A stretch of 26,268 nt of DNA. Source: Alistipes sp. Lineage in GTDB: Bacteria; Bacteroidota; Bacteroidia; Bacteroidales; Rikenellaceae. A program made the position numbers and the translations under genes. The notes beneath the pieces were generated by a model. The model made no database searches and was not told the origin of the DNA. It saw nothing but the letters and a program-made list of their open reading frames with translations. The DNA is taken from the NCBI GenBank assembly GCA_019422485.1, contig JAHZDG010000002.1, forward strand, positions 81,907 through 108,174. The letters are read 5' to 3'. This document shows positions 16,244 to 24,771 of the stretch, in pieces; the first letter of the stretch is position 1, and every line of letters begins with the position of its first letter.

Positions 16244-18820
16244 TTATAAATGACCTTTCTTGCGTACATAGGAAATAACCCGACCAATTTCGCCGACCCA
16301 CATCACCACGGAAGTGGCAGCGATAATCAGTCCCCAATGCGCCCACGACAGAGGCACGGTCCGGAAGACTTCGCCCCCCCAGGTAACGATGATGTATTGC
16401 CCCACCAGAATCATCAACAACACCAAAAAGAACGGAGCACATCCTTTGATACTGCGATACAAGGGAAGAGACGATCCGAATCCTTTGGCATTGAACATAT
16501 TCCAGAACTGAAGCATCACAAACACCGTAAAGAAGGCCGACAATTCGTACACGGTAATCGAATCGCCGAATCCATACAGCAGACCGAGCAGTACGACAAT
16601 AAAGAGTACCCCTACCCCCAAGATCGTACGAGCCATGGAGGGGGTGATGATAAAGTCGGTATTTTTGCGCGGTTTTTCTTCCATCACGCTCCGGCTGGGC
16701 GGCAGCGAAGCCAACGCCAAAGCGGCAAACGTATCCATAATCAGGTTCACCCACAGCATCTGGGTTACCGTCAAAGGCAACTGACTGCCGAAAATCGAAC
16801 CCAGGAATACGATCACAATCGCCACCACATTGATCGTCAGCTGGAAGAGCACGAAACGCTGAATATTCTTATAGAGCGAACGGCCCCACATGACCGCCGT
16901 CGCAATGCTCGCAAAGGAATCGTCCATCAGGGTGATGTCACTGGCCTCCTTGGCCACCGAGGTACCGGTCCCCATCGACAGCCCAACATGTGCAAAGTTG
17001 AGTGCCGGAGCATCGTTGGTACCATCTCCCGTCACGGCCACCACTTCACCTTTTTCCTGCAACAGACGAACCAGTCGCTGCTTATCCAACGGACGGGCCC
17101 GCGACATGATCTTAAGCGCCTGTACCCGATCCAGCAGCTCTTCATCGCTCATGGCGGCAAATTCCGTCCCGGTCATGTGGTTGAAGTCGGTATCTTCCGG
17201 CGTCCAGAGTCCGATCTGACGACCGATCTCCTTAGCGGTCGCCGGCGTATCGCCCGTTACGATCTTCACTTCGATCCCGGCACCCAAACACTGAGCCACA
17301 GCTGCCGGCACATCTTCCCGAACCGGGTCTGAAATCGCGGCAATTCCATAAAATTGCAGACCACCCGCAGCCAGTGCCTCATCGCAAGTCCGGGCTTCCG
17401 GACAGAACGCATACGCAAAACCCAACGTACGCATCGCCATGTTCTGATAGGTGGTCAATTGGGTTTCCACTTCCGATTTGCGGTCAAAAGGCACGCAACG
17501 TCCCAAAATAATTTCCGGGGCACCTTTTATATAGAGCATACGCCCCCGGGTCGGAGAATCGACCAGCGTAGCCATGAATTTCCGTTCGGTCGTAAAGGTC
17601 AGCTGATCCACCACCGGAGCTTCCTCCCGCAAAGTCTGATAAGAGACCCCGCGGCTCTGCATCCACAACAACAACGCACCTTCGGTCGGATTGCCGATCA
17701 CCTTACCGTGGGCATCCAGAAAAGCCGTGGAATTGGCCGCAATGCTTTCGTCCAACAAGGCCTGATCGTCCACCCCATACGAACGGATCTCATGCACCCG
17801 CATTTCATTGCAGGTCAAGGTTCCGGTTTTATCGGTACAGATGACCGTAATGGCCCCCATAGTTTCGCTGGCGTGCATTTTGCGCACCAGGTTATTGGTT
17901 TTCAACATCCGACGCATGTTCACCGCCAGACTCAGCGTCACACTCATGGGCAAACCTTCCGGCACAGCCACCACAATCAACGTCACCGCCACCATAAAGT
18001 ATTGCAGCAATTCTCCCGCTACAGTGATCCAATCGGCATTCCGCAATTCGCCCGTCACGAAGAATCCCTTAATGATCAACGCGCAGAAAGTCAATACCGC
18101 CAGGGTTGTACCCACCCGACCGATCAACTTCGACAAGCGCTTCAACTGCAAATTCAACGGGGTTTCTTCTTCGCTCTCGATAGTCGACTGTTCGGCCACC
18201 TTTCCGAATTCGGTGGCATCACCCACGGCTTCCACCTGCATCACACCATGCCCTTCAATCACGGTCGTTCCCCGCATCACATGATTCGAGGGATAGGTCG
18301 CATCGGGTTGGAATTCGGCCGGATCGGTCGTCTTATCGATCTGAGGCTCTCCGGTCAGGGTCGATTCGTTGACCCGCATCGAGACCGCTTCCAACAGCAC
18401 CCCATCAGCCGGAATTTCCTGTCCGCTTTCGAGCACCACCACATCGCCCACAACTACATCCTGTTTAGGAATTTCGCAGACTTCACCGTCCCGAATCACC
18501 GTCACCGGCGTATCGTCATTGGTACTGTTGAGCACATCGAACTTCCGCATGGCGTCATACTCGAACCAGAAGCCCACGCCGGTTGCCAGGAAAATGGCAC
18601 AGAAAATCCCGATCGTTTCCGCGAATTCATGATGAATGAAACCGATCACCAGCGACAGACAGGCCGCCACCAACAAGATCCGGATAATCGGATCCTTGAA
18701 TTTTTCGAAAAACAACACCCACAACGACTTGCGTTTGGGAGGAGTTAGCAGGTTACGGCCGTACTTGGCACGACTCTGCTCTACCTGCTCCCGGGTCAAT
18801 CCGGTAAACGAATTTGCCAT
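16244..18820 (-). CDS. Calcium-translocating P-type ATPase (PMCA/PIIB-like)
   Basis: An 858-residue P2-type cation pump of the inner membrane, most likely exporting Ca2+ with ATP. Landmarks in order are the N-terminal cation ATPase domain (LTREQVEQSRAKYGRN), TM1-TM2 (about 45-85), the actuator loop with STLTGEP (dephosphorylation motif TGEP at 156-159), TM4 with VAVPEGLPMSV (PEGLP at 287-291, the Ca2+-pump form), the phosphorylation site ICTDKTGTLT (Asp 330), VTGDTPATAK and VTGDGTNDAPAL in the P domain, and TM6 LWVNLIMDTFAALALA with the conserved N and D ligands. Length is close to bacterial PMCA-type pumps. There is no heavy-metal-binding N-domain or CPC motif, which argues against Cu/Zn transport. 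It lies 51 nt after rodA with no clear terminator between, so it may be the last gene of the elongation operon. Confidence 0.92.
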   Translation of the reverse strand: MANSFTGLTREQVEQSRAKYGRNLLTPPKRKSLWVLFFEKFKDPIIRILLVAACLSLVIGFIHHEFAETIGIFCAIFLATGVGFWFEYDAMRKFDVLNSTNDDTPVTVIRDGEVCEIPKQDVVVGDVVVLESGQEIPADGVLLEAVSMRVNESTLTGEPQIDKTTDPAEFQPDATYPSNHVMRGTTVIEGHGVMQVEAVGDATEFGKVAEQSTIESEEETPLNLQLKRLSKLIGRVGTTLAVLTFCALIIKGFFVTGELRNADWITVAGELLQYFMVAVTLIVVAVPEGLPMSVTLSLAVNMRRMLKTNNLVRKMHASETMGAITVICTDKTGTLTCNEMRVHEIRSYGVDDQALLDESIAANSTAFLDAHGKVIGNPTEGALLLWMQSRGVSYQTLREEAPVVDQLTFTTERKFMATLVDSPTRGRMLYIKGAPEIILGRCVPFDRKSEVETQLTTYQNMAMRTLGFAYAFCPEARTCDEALAAGGLQFYGIAAISDPVREDVPAAVAQCLGAGIEVKIVTGDTPATAKEIGRQIGLWTPEDTDFNHMTGTEFAAMSDEELLDRVQALKIMSRARPLDKQRLVRLLQEKGEVVAVTGDGTNDAPALNFAHVGLSMGTGTSVAKEASDITLMDDSFASIATAVMWGRSLYKNIQRFVLFQLTINVVAIVIVFLGSIFGSQLPLTVTQMLWVNLIMDTFAALALASLPPSRSVMEEKPRKNTDFIITPSMARTILGVGVLFIVVLLGLLYGFGDSITVYELSAFFTVFVMLQFWNMFNAKGFGSSLPLYRSIKGCAPFFLVLLMILVGQYIIVTWGGEVFRTVPLSWAHWGLIIAATSVVMWVGEIGRVISYVRKKGHL

Positions 18821-18871
18821 AATATTCTTTTTCAGTTAAATGCAACGTATAAACGGGCTGAGCCCTCCTTT

Positions 18872-20311
18872 TTATAATATCATTTGTTCCTGTTTGGACA
18901 TATCCAGTCGGATGGCCACAAACAACAACAGCGTAAATGCAATTAATGACGATCCGCCATAGCTAAAAAACGGCAGCGGAATCCCTATCACGGGCATAAT
19001 CCCAATGGTCATCCCGATGTTCACCAACACATGGAACAGGAAAATCGAGGCCGCACAATAACAGTAGATCCGTCCAAACGGTTCCATTTGTCGTTCGCCC
19101 ATTTTGATCAGACGAAACACCAACACCGCAAACAACACAACGACCAGGGCGCTGCCCAGGAAACCCCACTCTTCCCCTACCGTACAGAAAATAAAGTCGG
19201 TACTTTGTTCCGGAACAAAGTTATATTTGGTTTGGGTTCCCTCCAGGAAGCCCTTACCAGTAAAACCGCCCGATCCGATGGCAATTTTCGACTGATTGAC
19301 ATTATAGCCCCATCCTTTCAGGTCGGATTCCAAGCCCAACAGATCGAGAATTCGTTTTTGTTGGTGAGTCTGCAACAGGTTATCGAAAGCGTAATCGATG
19401 GTATGGGTAAAAAGCAACGAACCGAAAAACAGAGACACAAACAACACTATGTTGCGCAGTTTATAGCGATACGAATAGATAAACACGACAGGCAACGAGA
19501 GCAGCACGGCAATCAACAAACTCCAATAGAGTGTCAGTACCGGACCGAATGCCAACCAAACTCCGATATAAATCACCAAAGTGGCCAGAGCTACCCCGGC
19601 CAGATAGATAATCTTGCTGCGCCAATCCCCGTTAGTCAATCCTTCGGCCACCACACACACCAACACCATACAGGCCAACAAGACTGCCGGTTCCAACAGG
19701 AAGGAGAAGACAAACAGCGAGATTACCATAATCAGCGCCACATAGACCCATTGGTTGAAACCTTCGCGATAGAGCATGAACAGGAAGGAGCCATAGACCA
19801 AAGCCGAACCCGTATCGTTTTGCAGCATAATGATCGAAACCGGCAAAAACAGGATGGCAAAAACCCGCAACAGATCCTTGAACTGGTGAATATCAAAACT
19901 GTACGAACTCATATAGCGTGCCAGGGCCAACGATGTCGTAAACTTAGCCAATTCCGTGGGCTGGAAGGCAATCGGACCAATCATAATCCAGGCTTTCGCC
20001 CCGTTGACCTCTTTCCCGAAAAACAAAACCGCCAGCAAAACCAACAGCATCCCCCAATAGAGCGGATAGGCCAAAATGTGATAATATTTATCGTCGATCA
20101 ACAGGATCGCCATGGCCAGCGATACCGACACGCCGATCCAGACCAACTGCATCCCGTAGCGCTGGGTCAGATCGAAGATGCTGGCATGGCTTTCGTCATA
20201 CACCGCCGCATAGATATTGATCCATCCCATCAACACCAACAGCACATAGACCAGAACGGCCGTCCAGTCTACCCGCCCGAGAGTCAATCCACTGCCCGAA
20301 TCACTTTGCAT
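18872..20311 (-). CDS. rodA: Rod-shape-determining peptidoglycan glycosyltransferase RodA
   Basis: A 479-residue SEDS-family membrane enzyme that polymerises lipid II into glycan strands during lateral wall growth, working with PBP2. The sequence is almost wholly hydrophobic with about ten or more helices. The SEDS signatures PTELAKFTTSLALARYMS, IMLQNDTGSALVYGSF, KIAIGSGGFTGKGFLEGTQ, FVPEQSTDFIFCTVGEEWG and GIPLPFFSYGGSSLIA are present, including the catalytic Asp region in the QSTDF loop. It is longer than E. coli RodA (370) because of an enlarged middle membrane region, common in Bacteroidota. Its ATG at 20311 overlaps the last 11 nt of the PBP2 gene, which indicates translational coupling with its partner. 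Confidence 0.97.
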   Translation of the reverse strand: MQSDSGSGLTLGRVDWTAVLVYVLLVLMGWINIYAAVYDESHASIFDLTQRYGMQLVWIGVSVSLAMAILLIDDKYYHILAYPLYWGMLLVLLAVLFFGKEVNGAKAWIMIGPIAFQPTELAKFTTSLALARYMSSYSFDIHQFKDLLRVFAILFLPVSIIMLQNDTGSALVYGSFLFMLYREGFNQWVYVALIMVISLFVFSFLLEPAVLLACMVLVCVVAEGLTNGDWRSKIIYLAGVALATLVIYIGVWLAFGPVLTLYWSLLIAVLLSLPVVFIYSYRYKLRNIVLFVSLFFGSLLFTHTIDYAFDNLLQTHQQKRILDLLGLESDLKGWGYNVNQSKIAIGSGGFTGKGFLEGTQTKYNFVPEQSTDFIFCTVGEEWGFLGSALVVVLFAVLVFRLIKMGERQMEPFGRIYCYCAASIFLFHVLVNIGMTIGIMPVIGIPLPFFSYGGSSLIAFTLLLFVAIRLDMSKQEQMIL

Positions 20312-22136
20312 AATAAGGATAGTTAATGGGTAACGTTTTTACATACTGCACCAGATCGGGACGTTGAATCGTATCGGTCAGATAGAGTTCAGTCACCAAG
20401 CTGGCGATCGGCGCAGCTACACGCGCTCCGAATCCCCCGTTTTCCACATACACCGACACGGCAATCTTGGGGTGATTTTTCGGGGCAAAACACATAAAGG
20501 TACTGTGGTCAGCTCCATGAGGGTTCTGTGCGGTCCCCGTTTTACCACAGATGTCCAATCCCGGCACCCGGGCAATCCCTCCGGTTCCTCCCTCTTCGTT
20601 CACCGCCTTATACATCCCTTCGACAATCGGATCGAAATATTTGGATTCCACTTTGGTGTAGTGGTTTTCGTAAAAACGGGCATCGATCGAATCCCGATCG
20701 TGAATCCGTTTCACCACATGAGGAATACGATAATAGCCCCGGTTGGCAATCGTCGCCGCATAATTGGCCATCTGTAAAGGGGTGCACCCCAACTCGCCCT
20801 GACCTATCGACAACGAAATCACCGTCAAACCGTTCCAACTTCCCCGATACACCCGGTCATAAAATGCAGCCGAAGGGACATTCCCATTCAGTTCACCATT
20901 AAAGTCCGTATCCAATTTCCGGCCGTATCCGAAACTCCGTACATAATCGGCCCATACATCAAACCCTTTTTTGATGCTGCCGTATTTTTTATTCTCGATG
21001 ATATTGCGGAACACATAACAGAAATAAGCATTGCACGACGTCTGCACCGCTCCCGTCAAATCGATCGGCGACCAGTGATTATGGCATTTCACCCCCCGGC
21101 CATAAGGATAGCCTCCATGACAAGGATAGGTTTGTGAGGGCACCAACACCCCTTCCTGCATACCGATCAACCCGTTGAGCGTCTTAAACGTCGATCCCGG
21201 AGGATAGCTGGCCATCACAGCCCGGTTGAACAACGGACGACGACTGTCGCGCAGCAACTTCATGTAATTGTTCCCGCGCTGACGTCCCACCAATTCATCC
21301 GGATCATAGGTCGGGCTACTGGCCATCACCAAAATTTCACCGGTTTCCGGCTCGATGGCCACCACACTGCCCACCTTGCCCTCCAACAGTTCTTCGGCCA
21401 AAGCCTGCAGGCGTCCGTCAATGGTGCACGTAATCGCGATACCGGGCGATGGCAACGTATCGTATATTCCACCGGCATAAGAGCCTTTGGGAATCCCATG
21501 CACATCCACCATCTCGATTTTCACCCCTTTTTCTCCCCGCAATACCTCTTCATAGGCTTGCTCGATACCGCTCATGCCGATATAGTCACCGCTGCGGTAG
21601 TAGGGATTGCGTTCCAAAATACGATCGTTCACCTCGCCCACATAACCCAACAAATTGCCGGCCATCTTGGTAGGATAGGATCGAACCGTACGATAAACCG
21701 TAAAAAATCCTGGAAAATTGCGTTCGTCCAGACGGACCTTCACCTCTTTGGGCAACTGTTTGAAAAGCACCGAAGCCCGACGACGCGAAAAATTGGAGGC
21801 TTTGCGCAACTCGTTGCGAACCTGTTCGACCCGAACGCCCAAAATACGCGCCAACTCCATCGTATCGAAAGGTTTCACCTCCCGCGGAATCGCCATCAGG
21901 TCATAGGCTTCCTTGCTCTGCACCAGGAACTCTCCATTGCGGTCATACACCTCACCCCGAGGCGGATACTGCACCATGTAACGCAATACATTGTTCGCTG
22001 CATCGGTTTTATAGGTCGTATCCACCACCTGAATATAGAACAAACGCAACAAAATGATGGCCGCTATCACGACCACCACTCCTTTCAATGTTCTCACTCG
22101 CGCACTTCCAGTTCCCATATTCGTATCTCCGGGCAT
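20301..22136 (-). CDS. mrdA: Penicillin-binding protein 2 (class B transpeptidase)
   Basis: A 611-residue class B PBP that cross-links peptidoglycan during cell elongation, anchored by one N-terminal helix (about 18-38, GVVVVIAAIILLRLFYIQVV) with the body in the periplasm. The dimerisation domain opens with YPPRGEVYDRNGEFL. The transpeptidase domain has all three motifs: STFK (315-318, active Ser315), SCN (367-369) and KTG (532-534, in CGKTGTAQN). ATG 22136 and an in-frame ATG at 22118 are both possible; a TAA lies directly upstream of 22136, so no longer start exists. The 140-nt gap to mreD is unusually long for this operon and contains two hairpins. The 3' end overlaps rodA by 11 nt. Confidence 0.97.
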   Translation of the reverse strand: MPGDTNMGTGSARVRTLKGVVVVIAAIILLRLFYIQVVDTTYKTDAANNVLRYMVQYPPRGEVYDRNGEFLVQSKEAYDLMAIPREVKPFDTMELARILGVRVEQVRNELRKASNFSRRRASVLFKQLPKEVKVRLDERNFPGFFTVYRTVRSYPTKMAGNLLGYVGEVNDRILERNPYYRSGDYIGMSGIEQAYEEVLRGEKGVKIEMVDVHGIPKGSYAGGIYDTLPSPGIAITCTIDGRLQALAEELLEGKVGSVVAIEPETGEILVMASSPTYDPDELVGRQRGNNYMKLLRDSRRPLFNRAVMASYPPGSTFKTLNGLIGMQEGVLVPSQTYPCHGGYPYGRGVKCHNHWSPIDLTGAVQTSCNAYFCYVFRNIIENKKYGSIKKGFDVWADYVRSFGYGRKLDTDFNGELNGNVPSAAFYDRVYRGSWNGLTVISLSIGQGELGCTPLQMANYAATIANRGYYRIPHVVKRIHDRDSIDARFYENHYTKVESKYFDPIVEGMYKAVNEEGGTGGIARVPGLDICGKTGTAQNPHGADHSTFMCFAPKNHPKIAVSVYVENGGFGARVAAPIASLVTELYLTDTIQRPDLVQYVKTLPINYPYYAK

Positions 22137-22276
22137 TTACCTTCGTGAAGTCGGCGCTTTTCCGCAGGCTTCACCGGCTGGCTCTGGTGAAAGAGCCTCT
22201 TCGCAAAACGGTGCACTCCGTTTTCGTATTTACTTCGAAACTGTCTATCTGTTTCACACAAGCCGAACGGAACGTC
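22137..22276 (-). other. Structured 140-nt gap between mreD and mrdA
   Basis: There is no coding sequence on the operon strand in this gap. Two inverted repeats lie inside it. One is aaaacgg (22205-22211) with ccgtttt (22218-22224) around 6 nt. The other is ttcacc (22170-22175) with ggtgaa (22186-22191), extended by aggc (22166-22169) with gcct (22195-22198) across a 3-nt bulge. On the minus strand they come before the mrdA start codon. Confidence 0.45.
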
Positions 22277-22807
22277 TCATTCCGCACTCCGGTATCCCCC
22301 CGGACGATTGACCGAGAAGAGTTGCTGGCAAAAATAGACCAACAACAAGGTCACCCCTGCGCTGAGCACGATCCGCAAAAGCGTCACATAAAAGAAACGC
22401 CACGAAAGCGTTTCCAGCATAAAAAACAACACGCTATGCAGAAAAATCAACACCCCCGCATAACGCAGAAACTTTTTCAATCCCAAGCGATTGACATTCG
22501 GCACTCCTCCATCCTTCACCTCGTCTTTGCCCACCAGCAACAGCAGGGCGGTCGGACGACAGAACGCGACAAACAGAATGGCAATGGTATTGATCCCGGC
22601 CGTACCCATGAAAAAATCGACCGAGACTCCCAACAAAGCCGCCAACATCAACAGCCAGCCGCCGGAAATTTCCATCGGCAGCAACAAAATGAAAGCGATA
22701 TAGACCAATGGATGAACATACATGCTGATACCGATCCGGCTGAACAGGAAAACCTGCAACAGCACCATCGTCACAAACAAAACCGCATATTCCAAAAACT
22801 TATGCAT
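22277..22807 (-). CDS. mreD: Rod shape-determining protein MreD
   Basis: A 176-residue integral membrane protein of the elongasome, which links MreC with MreB and the synthases. It has about five hydrophobic helices: EYAVLFVTMVLLQVFLFSRI, HPLVYIAFILLLPMEI, WLLMLAALLGVSVDFFM, the stretch FLRYAGVLIFLHSVLFFML, and LLRIVLSAGVTLLLVYF. Sequence conservation in MreD is low, so the call rests on length, topology and the position directly after mreC (31-nt gap) and before PBP2. The motif GVSVDFFMGTAGINTIA is the part most like other Bacteroidota MreD proteins. The ATG at 22807 (MHKFLEYAV) is the only sensible start. Confidence 0.9.
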   Translation of the reverse strand: MHKFLEYAVLFVTMVLLQVFLFSRIGISMYVHPLVYIAFILLLPMEISGGWLLMLAALLGVSVDFFMGTAGINTIAILFVAFCRPTALLLLVGKDEVKDGGVPNVNRLGLKKFLRYAGVLIFLHSVLFFMLETLSWRFFYVTLLRIVLSAGVTLLLVYFCQQLFSVNRPGGYRSAE

Positions 22808-22838
22808 ATCGCTTATCGTTCAAATTACTATTAGCGAA

Positions 22839-23702
22839 TTACTCCTCTTCCGAATAACGCACACTGGCCTCCAAAGCTTCACGCTCCTCGGCATCGATGT
22901 AGTTCACCGCCAACACATAATTCAGGCTGGAAATATCGGCATGCAGTTTCACTTTCACCTCATAATAAGTGGCATTCTGCAATTCAAAACTTTCCACCGT
23001 CCCAATCATCACATCCGGCGGGAAAATGGTCGAATAATCGGTCGTCAGAATCGTATCGCCTTTTTCAATCGGGGCATATTTCGGCACTTCGGTCAGCGTA
23101 ACGTACTCATAACTTACTCCATCCCAATAGATCGAACCGAAATACTCTTCCCCTTTGATCCGGCCGCTGGTATTGAACTCACGGTTCAACACCGACATGC
23201 AGACCGAATAATGGTCCGAACAACTCAACACATACCCCACTATACCGTCCCCGGCAATCACCGCCATATTGGGCTTCATGCCGTCCAGGGCCCCTTTGTT
23301 CAGGGTGATGTAATTTTCCTGGCGGGTAAAGGAGTTGTTCACCACACGAGCGTCGTAATATTCAAAACGCCGTTCACCCTCCGGATTCAACAACAGCGCA
23401 CTATCCTGAGTACTCAACGGCAAGGTCACATAACGGGTCGTATCCCGACGCAACGCATCCAATTCATTATGCAGCTGAGCCAGTTCTTCGATCAGACGAC
23501 GATTTTCGCGACGCAGATTAAAGTAACTGCTCACTCCGGACAATTGAGCATAAAGACCGCCTACAACATAGTTGGAGGCGGTCACAAGTTTCACTTTCGT
23601 ATAGCTGGTGCTGTTGGCGTAATAGTGGATGGCCAACGCTTCGAGAATGATAAACAACAAGAAAAAATGAATTTTCTTGAGGAATAAAATCAACTTTATC
23701 AT
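22839..23702 (-). CDS. mreC: Rod shape-determining protein MreC
   Basis: A 287-residue bitopic protein that organises the periplasmic side of the cell-elongation complex. A short cytoplasmic start with lysines (MIKLILFLKK) is followed by a membrane helix (about 11-28). A coiled coil follows at about 62-92 (LRRENRRLIEELAQLHNELDALRR), then the beta-rich MreC domain with ARVVNNSFTRQENYITLNKG, GIVGYVLSCSDHYS and ILTTDYSTIFPPDVMIGTV. The acidic C-terminus ends in SEEE. Length is normal. It begins 42 nt after the mreB stop and ends 31 nt before mreD, so co-transcription is expected. The call is secured by both domain layout and gene order. Confidence 0.95.
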   Translation of the reverse strand: MIKLILFLKKIHFFLLFIILEALAIHYYANSTSYTKVKLVTASNYVVGGLYAQLSGVSSYFNLRRENRRLIEELAQLHNELDALRRDTTRYVTLPLSTQDSALLLNPEGERRFEYYDARVVNNSFTRQENYITLNKGALDGMKPNMAVIAGDGIVGYVLSCSDHYSVCMSVLNREFNTSGRIKGEEYFGSIYWDGVSYEYVTLTEVPKYAPIEKGDTILTTDYSTIFPPDVMIGTVESFELQNATYYEVKVKLHADISSLNYVLAVNYIDAEEREALEASVRYSEEE

Positions 23703-23744
23703 TCCAATACCTTTGTTTTAAGGGCACCCCAAGGATACCCCATG

Positions 23745-24764
23745 CTATCTCATCAGGAATGAGAAGCGGTGAATATTCTTCAAGGCGATACCCGTACCCC
23801 GAGCCACAGCCCGCAAAGGATCCTCAGCTACATGGAACGGGATATTGGTCTTTTCGTACAGACGACGATCCAACCCTTTGAGCAGCGCTCCACCGCCGGC
23901 CAGATATACCCCTTTCTTCGCAATATCGGCATAGAGTTCGGGGGGAATCATTTCCAGCACTTTCATAATCGCCGCATCGACCTTGACCAGCGATTTTTCC
24001 AGCGCATAGGCCATTTCGGTGTACGAGAGCGAAATCACCGAAGGCAGAGAAGTCAGAATATTGGGACCCGTTACCTCGAAATCATCGGGTTCGTGTTCCA
24101 ATTCCGACATAGCGGCCCCTACGGCAATCTTAATATCTTCGGCCGTACGTTCGCCGATGCGGATATTATGCTGCTGTCGGACATAGGTCTGAATGTCTTC
24201 CGTAAAGACATCCCCCGCCACATTGATACTTTCGCTGCACACGATACCGCCCAACGAAATGCAGGCGATTTCGGTCGTACCCCCACCGATATCGACCACC
24301 ATATGACCTTCGGGAGCTTCGACATCCAGCCCTGCCCCCAAAGCGGCCGCCATCGGTTCGTAGATCATATAGACTTCGCGTCCGCCGGCATGTTCAGCCG
24401 AATCACGCACAGCACGGATTTCCACGTTCGTACTCCCCGAAGGAATGCAGATCACCATCTTGAGCGACGGGCTGAACATGCGTCCCGAGGTCTTGACCAT
24501 CTTGATCAAGCCGCGCAACATCAGTTCGGCCGCATTGAAGTCGGCGATCACCCCGTCTTTGAGCGGACGGATCGTTTTGATATTCTGGTGGGTTTTACCA
24601 TGCATCTGTCGAGCCTGTTTACCGATCGCCACCAGTTTGCCGGTGTGCTGATCCAAGGCGACGATAGAGGGTTCATCCACCACGATCTTCCCATTATTGA
24701 TAATAATGGTGTTGGCGGTACCCAAGTCGATCGCAAGCTCTTGCGTCAATGAAAACAAACCCAT
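23745..24764 (-). CDS. mreB: Rod shape-determining actin homolog MreB
   Basis: A 339-residue bacterial actin that forms membrane-bound filaments guiding lateral wall synthesis. Actin-fold nucleotide motifs are visible: ELAIDLGTANTII (phosphate 1, about 9-21), MVVDIGGGTTEIACIS (phosphate 2), and YLAGGGALLKGLDRRL (adenosine region). Other MreB hallmarks include RPLKDGVIADFNAAE, MVICIPSGSTNVEIRAVRDSA and MIYEPMAAALGAGLDV. The start MGLFSLTQEL resembles the amphipathic N-terminus used for membrane contact. Its ATG at 24764 is 7 nt after the purH stop, so it is translated from the purH transcript. It leads the mreBCD-mrdA-rodA set. Confidence 0.98.
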   Translation of the reverse strand: MGLFSLTQELAIDLGTANTIIINNGKIVVDEPSIVALDQHTGKLVAIGKQARQMHGKTHQNIKTIRPLKDGVIADFNAAELMLRGLIKMVKTSGRMFSPSLKMVICIPSGSTNVEIRAVRDSAEHAGGREVYMIYEPMAAALGAGLDVEAPEGHMVVDIGGGTTEIACISLGGIVCSESINVAGDVFTEDIQTYVRQQHNIRIGERTAEDIKIAVGAAMSELEHEPDDFEVTGPNILTSLPSVISLSYTEMAYALEKSLVKVDAAIMKVLEMIPPELYADIAKKGVYLAGGGALLKGLDRRLYEKTNIPFHVAEDPLRAVARGTGIALKNIHRFSFLMR

Positions 24765-24771
24765 AATAATC

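Noticed and set aside
17354..18748. A 464-codon plus-strand open frame opposite the P-type ATPase
   Set aside because: The composition is extremely His/Gln/Arg rich, as expected for the antisense of membrane-protein codons. The ATPase frame carries DKTGT and all other family motifs.
18821..18871. A possible terminator between rodA and the ATPase gene (gggctgagccc)
   Set aside because: Only a 4-bp stem with a 3-nt loop and no firm T-run at the right place on the minus strand; too weak to call.
19031..20326. A 431-codon plus-strand open frame opposite rodA
   Set aside because: A low-complexity Gln/His/Arg product that is an antisense shadow of a membrane protein; no start context or promoter supports it.
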